A stretch of 64,000 bases of DNA from Streptomyces dioscori (GTDB lineage: Bacteria > Actinomycetota > Actinomycetes > Streptomycetales > Streptomycetaceae): NCBI RefSeq assembly GCF_003024195.1, contig NZ_KZ679052.1:1-64000 (forward strand), given 5' to 3'. The position numbers and the translations under genes are program-made. The notes under the pieces are model-generated. The model was not told the origin of the DNA. It did no database searches and saw only the letters and a list, made by a program, of their open reading frames with translations. This document shows positions 51,546 through 59,423 of this stretch, one piece after another (positions within the stretch are counted from its first letter, which is position 1; every line of letters begins with the position of its first letter).

Positions 51546-52033
51546 GCCGCCTGTTCCTCCACTTGCTCGCGTACAGCGGCGAGCAGTCCGGTGCTCGCCG
51601 CCTCCACCATCTCAAGACACTCCTCGAAACCGTCCATCCCCCCGTAATAGGGATCAGGTACGTCGAGATCGGCGCCGGCGGTGACGTCGTACGAGCGCAG
51701 CAGCCGGACCTTCTCGGCGTCGGCCGGGGTCGGTGCGAGGCGGCGCAGGGCTCTGAGGTGGCCGGAGTCGAGGGCTATCACCAGGTCGAGCCGGGAGAAC
51801 CAGTCGGGCCGGAACCGGCGGGCCGCATGGCCGCTGCCGTAGCCGTTCGTCTCCAGCACGGAGACGGTGCGCGGGTCGGCGCCGTCACCCTCGTGCCAGC
51901 CGTCGGTACCCGCGCTGTCCACCTCGACCAGACCGTCGAGCCCCGCCTCGGCCACCCGCGCGCGGAAGACGGATTCGGCCATCGGGGAGCGGCATATGTT
52001 GCCGGTGCATACGAAGCACACGCGATAGGGCAT
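51542..52033 (-). CDS. ptpA: Low-molecular-weight protein-tyrosine phosphatase
   Basis: The 163-residue protein has the phosphatase loop CTGNICRS (nucleophile Cys9, Arg15) at the N terminus and the general-acid loop DVPDPYYGG (Asp127). All catalytic residues are present. It is the Streptomyces PtpA type; PtpA has been connected with secondary metabolism in other Streptomyces. It is the upstream member of the ptpA-cystathionine lyase pair and lies nine bases from the holin-like gene, so all three may form one operon. Confidence 0.93.
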   Translation of the reverse strand: MPYRVCFVCTGNICRSPMAESVFRARVAEAGLDGLVEVDSAGTDGWHEGDGADPRTVSVLETNGYGSGHAARRFRPDWFSRLDLVIALDSGHLRALRRLAPTPADAEKVRLLRSYDVTAGADLDVPDPYYGGMDGFEECLEMVEAASTGLLAAVREQVEEQAA

Positions 52034-52042
52034 CGGGGTCGC

Positions 52043-52420
52043 TCAGTCCTCGTCGGGAAGGACGACGTTCAGGGCCCAGGAGACGATCGAGATGATCAGG
52101 CCGCCCAGGACGGCGGTCCAGAAACCGTCGACGTGGAAGCTCAGGTCCAGCTTGTCCGCCAGCCACGAGGTGAGCAGCAGCATCAGAGCGTTGACCACCA
52201 GCGTGATCAGACCGAGCGTGAGAATGAACAGCGGGAAGGTGAGGACCTTCACGACCGGCTTGACCAGGAAGTTCACCAGCCCGAACAGCAGCGCGACAAG
52301 CAGCAGCGTGCCGATCTCCTTGCCCTTGCTGTCACCGCTCAGGGTGATCTTGTCGAGCAGCCACACCGCCACCGCCAGGGCGCCCGCGTTGGCGATCGTC
52401 TTGACTACGAAATTCTTCAT
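52043..52420 (-). CDS. Phage-holin-family (superfamily IV-like) membrane protein
   Basis: The 125-residue protein has four hydrophobic helices (NAGALAVAVWLLDKITL; IGTLLLVALLFGLVNFLVKP; FPLFILTLGLITLVVNALML; AVLGGLIISIVSWALNVVL), the usual layout of the YvlD/holin-like family that is widespread in non-phage chromosomes. It is unlikely to be part of a prophage. The ATG at 52420 is chosen; the open frame to 52489 would overlap the divergent cupin gene. Function is unknown. Confidence 0.83.
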   Translation of the reverse strand: MKNFVVKTIANAGALAVAVWLLDKITLSGDSKGKEIGTLLLVALLFGLVNFLVKPVVKVLTFPLFILTLGLITLVVNALMLLLTSWLADKLDLSFHVDGFWTAVLGGLIISIVSWALNVVLPDED

Positions 52421-52479
52421 GTGTCTGATCGTGACAGAAGAGATCGGACACGAGCAGCGGGGCAGGGGCGGACAAGGCG

Positions 52480-52797
52480 ATGAAGGCATTCCGGCTGGAC
52501 GAACTGGAGGCGGAGCGCGCCGCCAACGACGGCGCGTACCTCCAGTTCCTGCGCGAGAAGAACATGTCGGTCGGCCTGTACGCGCTGGACGCGGGAGCGC
52601 AGGACCCGCAGCAGCCCCACCACCAGGACGAGGTGTACCTCGTCGTCAGCGGCCGTGCCGCGATCACGGTCGGCATGGAGACGACCCAGGTGGCACGCGG
52701 CAGCGTCGTGTACGTACCCGCGGGGGTGGCCCACAAGTTCCACCACATCAGCGAGGATCTGCGGGTCGTCGTGGTCTTCTCTCCACCGGAGAGCTGA
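52480..52797 (+). CDS. Single-domain cupin protein
   Basis: The 105-residue protein is a cupin beta barrel. The first metal motif is seen as PHHQDEVYLVVSGRAAITVG (about 47-66) and the second as GVAHKFHHI (about 83-91), so metal-binding His and Glu residues are kept. The enzyme or sensor role is unknown. It is divergent from the holin-like gene with 59 bases between the starts. Confidence 0.83.
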   Translation: MKAFRLDELEAERAANDGAYLQFLREKNMSVGLYALDAGAQDPQQPHHQDEVYLVVSGRAAITVGMETTQVARGSVVYVPAGVAHKFHHISEDLRVVVVFSPPES

Positions 52798-52971
52798 CGT
52801 CCGCCTCAGGGTTCCCTAGGGGAACGGTCAGGGGCAGACAAGGGGTGCCAGGCCCCCGCCGGCACCCCTGCCGCGCCTAGCATCGAGACAGGACATTCGT
52901 GGCCCGCCGACAGGGCGGGAGCGATCAGGGACAGCACTCGGAAACGGGCAGAGAGACAAGGAACAAGGGCG

Positions 52972-53184
52972 ATGCGAGAGATCTTCGCGGGGATGCCGTG
53001 GTGGGTTAAGTGGATCGCGGTGCCGGTCATCGCTCTGGTCGTGTTCGGCGGCCTGATAGCGAGCGTCGTCGGTTTCGTGATCGGCCTGCTCTTCAAGCTG
53101 CTGCTCTTCGTGGCACTGGTCGGCGGACTCATCTACGTCGTACGGAAGTTCATGTCGGGCTCCACGTCGAGGAGCGACTGGTAG
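52972..53184 (+). CDS. Small membrane protein (DUF5326-like)
   Basis: The 70-residue protein has two hydrophobic segments (WIAVPVIALVVFGGLIASVV; LLFVALVGGLIYVVRKF) after a short start MREIFAGMPWWVKW and ends in a polar tail. It resembles the Streptomyces family DUF5326, named from memory. No function is known. The ATG has no strong ribosome site (AAGGGCG upstream), but third-position GC supports coding. Confidence 0.75.
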   Translation: MREIFAGMPWWVKWIAVPVIALVVFGGLIASVVGFVIGLLFKLLLFVALVGGLIYVVRKFMSGSTSRSDW

Positions 53185-53420
53185 GCGGGCGGCCCGGGGG
53201 ACAGGTGATCCGCCGGACCTCACCGTCCGGCAGGCCCGCACCGCCGAGGGAAACCGACGGTTCCCTCGGGCGGGGGAAGTTTTCGAGGCATGTCGTCAGC
53301 GATCGGTGGCAGACGGTTAAAGTCCGGAACTCGCCGCGGGGTTGATCCTCGGGAGCGGCGTTCCGAACCCTCCCGTGTCACCCTCGCACGGGCGGCCCCC
53401 TCGCGTTTCGGGAGTGACCT

Positions 53421-54224
53421 TTGGCCACGGCTGGCACCGCACCCGCAGGACCGAAGGTTCCGGCCTCCGAGCCGCATCCCACGACCCTCATCGGTTCGGT
53501 GCAGCGTGCGATGCGTCTTCTGGAGTCCGTCGCGCGTCACGAGCACGGAGCGCCCGCGAAACAACTGGCCCGTGAGGCCGGGCTCGCTCTCCCCACGGCG
53601 TACCACCTGCTGCGCACCCTGGTGCACGAGGGATATCTGCACCGTGAGAAGGGGCTGTTCTTCCTCGGCGAGGCGGCCGAGCGGCTGAGCCGCAGCGGAG
53701 CCCAGCAGAAACGTCGCAGCACGATCGCCGATGCCCTGGGAAGCTGGCGTGATTCGATCGGTGCCCCCGTCTACTACGCGGTCTACCGCGGCGGGGAGAT
53801 CGAGGTCGAGTGCGTCGCCGACACCCCGGGCAATCCCGCGGTCGAGGAGTGGGCGGACTTCCGGGAGACGGGGCACGCGCACGCGATCGGCCAGTGTCTG
53901 CTGTCCCAGCTCGACGCGGAGGGGCGCAAGGACCACCTCGACCGCTACCCCGTGCGATCGGTGACGCCGTACACGGTGCGTGACGATCAGACCTTGATTC
54001 GCCGTCTCGAATCGACCGGACGCATGCAGCCGGTGATCGAACGTCAGGAGTACGCGCTGGGCACGGTCTGCGCCGCGATCCCTCTCACCCTGGGCAGTAC
54101 GGCCGCCACGGTGGCCCTCTCCATGCCGTCCCACCAGGCCGAACGGCTGCTGCCGGCGGCGCGGCGGCTGCAGAGCGAGATCGACACGCTGATGGGGACA
54201 CTTGCGGTCTCTATCAGCATCTGA
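53421..54224 (+). CDS. ssgR: IclR-family regulator SsgR, activator of ssgA
   Basis: The 267-residue protein has the IclR winged helix-turn-helix (GSVQRAMRLLESVARHEHGA; LALPTAYHLLRTLVHEGYLH at about residues 22-75) and a C-terminal effector domain (about 90-265). Its position just upstream of ssgA is that of ssgR, which activates ssgA transcription during sporulation of Streptomyces. The start is an unusual TTG at 53421 preceded by GGGAG; an in-frame ATG or GTG with a better site was not found. Confidence 0.88.
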   Translation: MATAGTAPAGPKVPASEPHPTTLIGSVQRAMRLLESVARHEHGAPAKQLAREAGLALPTAYHLLRTLVHEGYLHREKGLFFLGEAAERLSRSGAQQKRRSTIADALGSWRDSIGAPVYYAVYRGGEIEVECVADTPGNPAVEEWADFRETGHAHAIGQCLLSQLDAEGRKDHLDRYPVRSVTPYTVRDDQTLIRRLESTGRMQPVIERQEYALGTVCAAIPLTLGSTAATVALSMPSHQAERLLPAARRLQSEIDTLMGTLAVSISI

Positions 54225-54323
54225 AAACTCACTCCTTGTGATCTGGTGTACACGTTCAGCAAGATGCCAGAAGTGTTTAGGTGGACGATTCCCGGCCATG
54301 GACGGCAAACGACGGGGTAGGCG

Positions 54324-54767
54324 ATGCGCGAGTCGGTAGTACAGGCAGAGGTCATGATGAGCTTCGTCGTCTCGGAGGAGCTCTCCTTCCGCATTCCGGT
54401 GGAGCTGCGTTACGAGACCTGTGATCCCTATGCCGTGCGTCTGACCTTCCACCTGCCCGGCGACGCTCCGGTGACCTGGGCCTTCGGCCGGGAGCTGCTG
54501 ATCGACGGGGTGGGCCGGCCGTGCGGGGACGGAGACGTGCACATCACTCCCTCGGACTCCTCCGAGAGTTTCGGCGATGTGCTGATCCGTCTTCAGGTGG
54601 GCGTCGACCAGGCCCTGTTCCGCTGCGGTACGGCGCCGCTGCTGGCGTTCCTCGACCGTACGGACCGGCTGGTCCCGCTGGGTCAGGAGCGCTCCCTCGC
54701 CGATTTCGACACGCATCTGGACGAGGCCCTGGACCGCATCCTGGCGGAGGAACAGAGCACGGGGTGA
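54324..54767 (+). CDS. ssgA: Sporulation-specific cell-division activator SsgA
   Basis: SsgA-like proteins are found only in sporulating actinomycetes and guide septum placement and peptidoglycan remodelling. The protein (147 residues from ATG 54324) contains the family core SFVVSEELSFRIPVELRYE and the signature FHLPGDAPVTWAFGRELL, LFRCGTAPLLAFLDRTD and the typical end RILAEEQSTG. Two further in-frame ATGs at 54354 and 54357 precede the core and could be the start. It follows ssgR by 99 bases; that interval should carry the SsgR-dependent promoter. Confidence 0.95.
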   Translation: MRESVVQAEVMMSFVVSEELSFRIPVELRYETCDPYAVRLTFHLPGDAPVTWAFGRELLIDGVGRPCGDGDVHITPSDSSESFGDVLIRLQVGVDQALFRCGTAPLLAFLDRTDRLVPLGQERSLADFDTHLDEALDRILAEEQSTG

Positions 54768-54827
54768 CGCGGCGGCAGCCGACGTGAGGTGACGCTTCCC
54801 CGTTCCCCGTCCCCCGGGGCGTCGTTC

Positions 54828-54890
54828 CCTGCTGCCTGCTGCCTGCTGCCTGCTGCCTGCTGCCTGCTGCCTGCTGTCCGCTGTCCGCTG
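54828..54890. repeat. Heptanucleotide tandem repeat (CCTGCTG)
   Basis: Seven perfect copies of CCTGCTG (54828-54876) are followed by two copies of TCCGCTG. The array is between the convergent ssgA and YibE/F genes, ending four bases before the stop codon of the latter. Such arrays change length by polymerase slippage. Confidence 0.9.
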
Positions 54891-54894
54891 CGCG

Positions 54895-56400
54895 TCAGTG
54901 CTTGCGGCGGCGGCCGCTTCCGCCCCGGAGCGGTGCCTTCGAGCCGGACTGGGCCTGCGGTTGGGGCTGTTGTGGCTGTGGCTGCGGCTGCTGGGCCGGG
55001 GTGGCGCCGCCCTGCCGGTCGGCCGAGACCACCAGCGCCGCGAGGGCTGTGGTGACCGGAACCGAGGCGACCAGTCCGATCGAGCCGACGAGGGTGCGGA
55101 CGATCTCCGCGGCCACCAGTTCGCTGTTGGCGACCGTCCCCACGCTGCTCTGCGCGATGGAGAAGAGCAGCAGCAGAGGCAGCGCCGCGCCGGCGTAGGC
55201 GAGGACGAGCGTGTTGACGACGGACGCGATGTGGTCGCGGCCGATACGGATGCCCGCGCGGTACAGGCCTCGCCAGCCCATCGTCGGGTTGGCCTCGTGC
55301 AGCTCCCAGACCGCCGATGTCTGCGTCACCGTGACGTCGTCGAGCACTCCGAGCGACCCGATGATGACACCCGCGAGCAGCAGACCGCTCATGTCGATGG
55401 ACGGGTAGAGACCGTGGATCAGACCGGTGTTGTCATCGGTGTTGCCGGTCAGTGCGGCCCAGTCGATGAACAGTGAGCCGAGCAGCCCGATCAGCACCAG
55501 CGACAGCAGCGTGCCCAGTACGGCGACCGACGTCCTGGCCGAGAGGCCGTGGCACATGTAGAGCGCGATCAGCATGATGGCGCTGGCCCCGACCACGGCC
55601 ACGATCAGCGGATTCGACCCCTGCAAAATCGCGGGCAGGATGAAGAAGGTCAGGATGAGGAAGCTGACGGCCAGCGCGATCAGCGCCATGACACCACGCA
55701 TCCTGCCCACCACGACCACGGCGAGGGCGAAGATACCGGCGAGCAGCGCCATGGGGAACTTGCGGTTCACATCGGTGACCGAGTACTGGAGCTCCTTGGG
55801 GGCGTCGGGCGCGTACGCCACGATTACCTCCTGGCCCTGCTCCAACTGGCGTGAGGAGTCCGGCTGGACGATCTCCGTGAAGGTACGGCCCTTGTCCTTG
55901 CCGGAGTCGACCCGGATCGTCGCCTTCTTGCAGGTGCCCGAGTCCTGCTGCTGAGCCGATGAGCCCTCGGCCGTCGAGGTGTCGCCGGTCGGAGTCCCGC
56001 CCGAGGCGTTCACGGACTTGCAGTCGACCTTGTCGACCTTGGTCACGGTGGCCTGCTGGGTCTGCCGGTCGAAGCCGACCCCCGTGCGCTCGTGTCCGGG
56101 GGCGCCGCCCGGCCACAGCACCGCGAGACCGACAACGACCGCCGCGGCGAAAGGAATCAGCACTGCCGCGATGATCTTGCGCAGATGCATGGAGACAGGA
56201 GCCGCGGGGCCATGACTGTGCGAGTGGCCGTGCCCACCGCCGACAGGTCCGTCGCCGCCACCGCCGGGCCGGTCGCCGCCGCCTCCGCTGCCGGGGCCCT
56301 GAGGGCCCTGTCCAGGTCCGCCGCCGTGACCGTGGCCGTCGTGGCCGTGTCCGTGGGGCGGTTCGGACGGCGGAAGTGGGGGCTGCTGCGTCGTGGTCAC
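54895..56400 (-). CDS. YibE/F-family membrane protein with His-rich N terminus
   Basis: The 501-residue protein has a His/Gly-rich cytosolic N terminus (runs of GHGHDGHGHGGG and GGHGHSHSHG in residues 15-70), one membrane helix (about 80-105), an extracellular part of about 110 residues, and six to seven C-terminal helices in the YibE/F domain (about 215-465). It ends with a Gln/Pro-rich cytosolic tail. YibE/F proteins have no established function; the His-rich part suggests metal binding. The GTG at 56400 has no strong ribosome site, so the start is tentative. Confidence 0.82.
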   Translation of the reverse strand: MTTTQQPPLPPSEPPHGHGHDGHGHGGGPGQGPQGPGSGGGGDRPGGGGDGPVGGGHGHSHSHGPAAPVSMHLRKIIAAVLIPFAAAVVVGLAVLWPGGAPGHERTGVGFDRQTQQATVTKVDKVDCKSVNASGGTPTGDTSTAEGSSAQQQDSGTCKKATIRVDSGKDKGRTFTEIVQPDSSRQLEQGQEVIVAYAPDAPKELQYSVTDVNRKFPMALLAGIFALAVVVVGRMRGVMALIALAVSFLILTFFILPAILQGSNPLIVAVVGASAIMLIALYMCHGLSARTSVAVLGTLLSLVLIGLLGSLFIDWAALTGNTDDNTGLIHGLYPSIDMSGLLLAGVIIGSLGVLDDVTVTQTSAVWELHEANPTMGWRGLYRAGIRIGRDHIASVVNTLVLAYAGAALPLLLLFSIAQSSVGTVANSELVAAEIVRTLVGSIGLVASVPVTTALAALVVSADRQGGATPAQQPQPQPQQPQPQAQSGSKAPLRGGSGRRRKH

Positions 56401-56477
56401 CGACCGATCATCGCAAGAACGAGAGGGGCCCACTGTTCACCGCGCCCATTGTGACGCTAGCGTGGAAGCACCTTTGC

Positions 56478-56615
56478 ACACGCGGGAGCTCGGAGCACCG
56501 GGCTGAGAGGGCGCTGACCTCCGTATCCGCGATGTTTCACGTGGAACATCGCCGGACGGGAAACGCTGCGTCGACCGCCGAACCTGTTACCGGGTAATGC
56601 CGGCGTAGGGAGTAG
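56478..56615 (+). ncRNA. TPP riboswitch of thiC
   Basis: The conserved THI-box sequences are present in order: CGGGAGCTCGGAGCACCGGG, then CTGAGAGGG (56503-56511) and GCTGACC, and later GAACCTG (56581-56587), CGGGTAATGCCGGCGTAGGG ending at the ribosome site. The long insertion between the halves (about 56520-56580) forms an extended stem with a parS-like sequence at its tip. Thiamine pyrophosphate binding would hide the ribosome site of thiC. Ends are approximate. Confidence 0.92.
56534..56547. promoter_or_regulatory. parS-like site (one mismatch) inside the TPP riboswitch
   Basis: GTTTCACGTGGAAC differs from parS at one base. The inverted repeat extends five more bases on both sides, to GCGAT and ATCGC (56529-56552), so it also forms the distal stem of the riboswitch insertion. 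Confidence 0.7.
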
Positions 56616-56620
56616 GTCTC

Positions 56621-58531
56621 ATGACCAACAAGGACGTACGCACGCCTGCCTCCAGCCAGACGGGCGGGGCGCTCGCCCCGGTCGACGGCATCGAGGTGTC
56701 CGCAGTGGCCGAGGACGGCGGGGCAGCTGCTTCGCCCGAAAGCGCCGAAGCCGGGACATCCGAAGGCGGGAAGTCCGAGAGCGCGAGGTCCATCGGCTGG
56801 CACAAGGCGTATGTCGCGGGCTCACGCCCCGATCTGCGGGTGCCGGCCCGTCAGGTGCATCTCACCAACGGCGAGTCGGTCACCCTGTACGACACCTCCG
56901 GTCCGTACACCGATCCGCTCGTCGACACCGATGTACGCAGGGGTCTGGCACCCCTGCGCGACAACTGGATCATCGCCCGCGGCGACACCGAGGAGTACGC
57001 GGGCCGCCCCGTGAGTCCCGAGGATGACGGGATCAAGCACACCTCGCCGCGCGGTGGGCTGCGCAATCTCGACGCGGTCTTCCCGGGGCGTCCGCGGTTG
57101 CCCCGCCGCAGTCGCGACGGGCAGGCGGTGACCCAACTCGCCTACGCGCGACGGGGCGAGATCACGCCGGAGATGGAGTACGTGGCCATCCGGGAGAACG
57201 TCGACCCCGAGGTCGTCCGCGAGGAGATCGCGGCGGGCCGGGCCGTGCTGCCGGCCAACGTCAACCATCCCGAGATCGAGCCGATGATCATCGGCAAGCG
57301 GTTCCTGGTGAAGGTCAACGCCAACATCGGCAACTCCGCGGTCACCTCCTCCATCGAGGAGGAGGTCGACAAGATGACCTGGGCGACGCGCTGGGGCGCC
57401 GACACGGTGATGGACCTGTCGACCGGCCGCAACATCCACACCACCCGCGAATGGGTGCTGCGCAACTCCCCCGTCCCCATCGGCACGGTTCCCCTCTACC
57501 AGGCGCTGGAGAAGGTCGACGGGCGTGCCGAGGAACTCACCTGGGAGATCTACAAGGACACGGTCATCGAGCAGGCCGAGCAGGGCGTGGACTACATGAC
57601 CGTCCATGCGGGGGTCCGCCTGCCGTACGTCCCGCTGACCGCGAACCGCAAGACCGGCATCGTCTCGCGCGGCGGCTCGATCATGGCGGCGTGGTGCCTG
57701 GCGCACCACAAGGAGTCGTTCCTGTACGAGCACTTCGAGGAGCTCTGCGAGATTCTCGCCGCGTACGACGTCACGTACTCGCTCGGCGACGGGCTCCGGC
57801 CCGGGTCGATCGCGGATGCCAACGACGCCGCGCAGTTCGCGGAGTTGCGCACCCTGGGGGAGCTCAACAAGGTCGCGAAGCGCTTCAACGTACAGACCAT
57901 GATCGAGGGCCCGGGGCATGTCCCGATGCACAAGATCAAGGAGAACATCGACCTGCAGCAGGAGATCTGCGAGGAGGCCCCGTTCTACACGCTCGGCCCG
58001 CTGACGACCGACATCGCGCCTGCGTACGACCACATCACCTCCGGCATCGGTGCCGCGATGATCGCCTGGTGGGGCACGGCGATGCTCTGCTACGTCACGC
58101 CCAAGGAACACCTGGGCCTGCCCAACCGTGACGACGTCAAGACGGGCGTCATCACCTACAAGATCGCGGCCCACGCGGCGGACCTCGCCAAGGGACATCC
58201 GGGCGCACAGGAGTGGGACGACGCGTTGTCGGACGCCCGCTTCGAGTTCCGCTGGGAGGACCAGTTCAACCTGGCCCTGGATCCGGACACCGCACGGGAG
58301 TTCCACGACGAGACCCTGCCGGCCGAACCGGCCAAGACGGCGCACTTCTGCTCCATGTGCGGGCCGAAGTTCTGCTCGATGAAGATCAGCCACAGTATCA
58401 ACGAGCAGTTCGGCGGTACGGCGGACGCGGGGGCCTCACCCGAAGAGGTCGCCGACGGGATGCTCCAGAAGTCCAAGGAGTTCGCCGCCGCGGGCAACCG
58501 GGTCTATCTGCCCATGGCCGCGAGCGAATAG
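56621..58531 (+). CDS. thiC: Phosphomethylpyrimidine synthase ThiC
   Basis: ThiC is a radical SAM enzyme that turns aminoimidazole ribotide into hydroxymethylpyrimidine phosphate for thiamine. The 636-residue protein has the conserved blocks NANIGNSAVTSSIEEEVDKM and EGPGHVPMHKIKENID, and the C-terminal iron-sulfur motif CSMCGPKFCSM near residue 585-596 (the CxxC-x4-C arrangement of ThiC). The N-terminal 60 residues are Ala/Ser/Gly-rich and variable. ATG at 56621 follows AGGGAG, which lies within the riboswitch end. Control by TPP is therefore expected. Confidence 0.97.
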   Translation: MTNKDVRTPASSQTGGALAPVDGIEVSAVAEDGGAAASPESAEAGTSEGGKSESARSIGWHKAYVAGSRPDLRVPARQVHLTNGESVTLYDTSGPYTDPLVDTDVRRGLAPLRDNWIIARGDTEEYAGRPVSPEDDGIKHTSPRGGLRNLDAVFPGRPRLPRRSRDGQAVTQLAYARRGEITPEMEYVAIRENVDPEVVREEIAAGRAVLPANVNHPEIEPMIIGKRFLVKVNANIGNSAVTSSIEEEVDKMTWATRWGADTVMDLSTGRNIHTTREWVLRNSPVPIGTVPLYQALEKVDGRAEELTWEIYKDTVIEQAEQGVDYMTVHAGVRLPYVPLTANRKTGIVSRGGSIMAAWCLAHHKESFLYEHFEELCEILAAYDVTYSLGDGLRPGSIADANDAAQFAELRTLGELNKVAKRFNVQTMIEGPGHVPMHKIKENIDLQQEICEEAPFYTLGPLTTDIAPAYDHITSGIGAAMIAWWGTAMLCYVTPKEHLGLPNRDDVKTGVITYKIAAHAADLAKGHPGAQEWDDALSDARFEFRWEDQFNLALDPDTAREFHDETLPAEPAKTAHFCSMCGPKFCSMKISHSINEQFGGTADAGASPEEVADGMLQKSKEFAAAGNRVYLPMAASE

Positions 58532-58576
58532 GGTTCCTTCACCTTTGGCCGACCGAACGGTCGTGGCGCTGAGATG

Positions 58577-58610
58577 CCGAGGTCCTGGACGATCATTTCC
58601 AGGACCTCGG
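58577..58610 (+). terminator. Terminator after thiC
   Basis: CCGAGGTCCTGGA (58577-58589) and TCCAGGACCTCGG (58598-58610) form a perfect 13-bp stem with an eight-base loop, 46 bases after the thiC stop codon. It lies between thiC and the convergent small gene and can serve both. Confidence 0.88.
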
Positions 58611-58660
58611 TGATCCGGCCCGTTCGGCGCGCGAGTGGGGCCGGTGGTGGAAGAGGTGCG

Positions 58661-58828
58661 CTATTGCCTTTCGAGCCACCAGATCAACAGGGAGACCGCA
58701 CCGGCCCCGAGGGCCGTGCAAGCTCCTTTGAATGCGTTGGCGCCTGCGGAGCGCGCCCATTGCTTCCACTTCGTTGAGCTGGTCTTGTGTGGTGAGTAGC
58801 CCTCCGAGATGGAGTCTGTAGACTCCAT
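58661..58828 (-). CDS. 55-residue single-pass membrane peptide of unknown function
   Basis: An ATG at 58828 sits behind a strong ribosome site (AAGGAGCTCTGCC) and opens a 55-codon frame. The product starts MESTDSISEGYSPHKTSSTK, has a basic stretch (KWKQWARS), and ends with a hydrophobic segment ACTALGAGAVSLLIWWLERQ. It looks like a small protein with a C-terminal membrane helix. No family is recognised. It lies between the thiC terminator and a DUF397/XRE gene pair in a lower-GC patch, and its leader contains a strong hairpin (58871-58919). The strong ribosome site and balanced codons support that it is real. Confidence 0.7.
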   Translation of the reverse strand: MESTDSISEGYSPHKTSSTKWKQWARSAGANAFKGACTALGAGAVSLLIWWLERQ

Positions 58829-58870
58829 GGCAGAGCTCCTTTCGGTTTCGCAGACGGGGGTGCTTGGCGC

Positions 58871-58919
58871 AAGGGAGTCCGCGACCTGAAGCTTGCCGGC
58901 CGGGTCGCAGGGCTCCCTT
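58871..58919. other. Strong stem-loop in the leader of the small membrane peptide gene
   Basis: AAGGGAG (58871-58877) pairs with CTCCCTT (58913-58919), continued inward by GCGACC/GGGTCGC-type pairing. On the plus strand it is followed by TTTGCTG. It can be a terminator on the plus strand or a leader structure for the minus-strand gene that starts at 58828. The AT-rich rest of 58829-59140, including TTTATTGTATTTATTGTGCATATACC near 58986-59011, probably has promoters. Confidence 0.6.
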
Positions 58920-59140
58920 TTGCTGTGTTCACACGGAACAATCTTGGTTCCTTTTCGGCCAGCCGCTTGTGTGGCGCGGCCGGCGCTTTATTGTATTTAT
59001 TGTGCATATACCTCCATTTAGCGTCCTGGGGTGCACATCGGTGTGCATCTTGGCAGTGCTGGTGGCGGCACCCATACTGATTTGAATGCCGAAATTCTTT
59101 GGTGTCGCCACCCTTTGGCTGGCGTGGACGTGGGGGTTGC

Positions 59141-59344
59141 ATGCGGTTCGATGATGCTGAAGTGCGGTGGCGAAAGAGCTCGGCCAGTGGTTCGGAAAAC
59201 TGCGTTGAAGTAGCTTTCGCCGATCATGTGGCTGTACGCGACTCGTCCAATCCCCATGGGGCTCTTCTGGGATTCAGCGCATATTCCTGGTGCTCTTTCC
59301 TGTCGGAGCTCAAGGCGCCTGGCTCAGGAGCCCGCTCCTCATAG
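59141..59344 (+). CDS. DUF397 domain protein
   Basis: The 67-residue protein has the typical DUF397 pattern: WRKSSASGSENCVEVAFADH, then VAVRDSSNPHGALLGFSAYS and a Trp/Cys-containing end of the type FLSELKAP. DUF397 proteins occur only in actinomycetes, nearly always next to XRE/DUF5753 regulators such as WhiJ or AbaA-OrfA, and act with them in development and antibiotic production. Here the XRE gene is convergent and 80 bases away. The ATG at 59141 is behind a G-rich sequence (GGGGG); a GTG/ATG further up (59099) is possible but poor. Confidence 0.85.
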   Translation: MRFDDAEVRWRKSSASGSENCVEVAFADHVAVRDSSNPHGALLGFSAYSWCSFLSELKAPGSGARSS

Positions 59345-59423
59345 GTTGTGGTGTCGGCGATTCCATGGTTCCCGTTGCGCGGCCGGTGACGTTCCGCAAC
59401 ATGCTCCCCTGGTGTTTCTCGTG

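Noticed and set aside
52043..52420. Holin-like protein as a prophage marker
   Set aside because: No other phage genes nearby; this membrane family is common as a chromosomal housekeeping-type gene.
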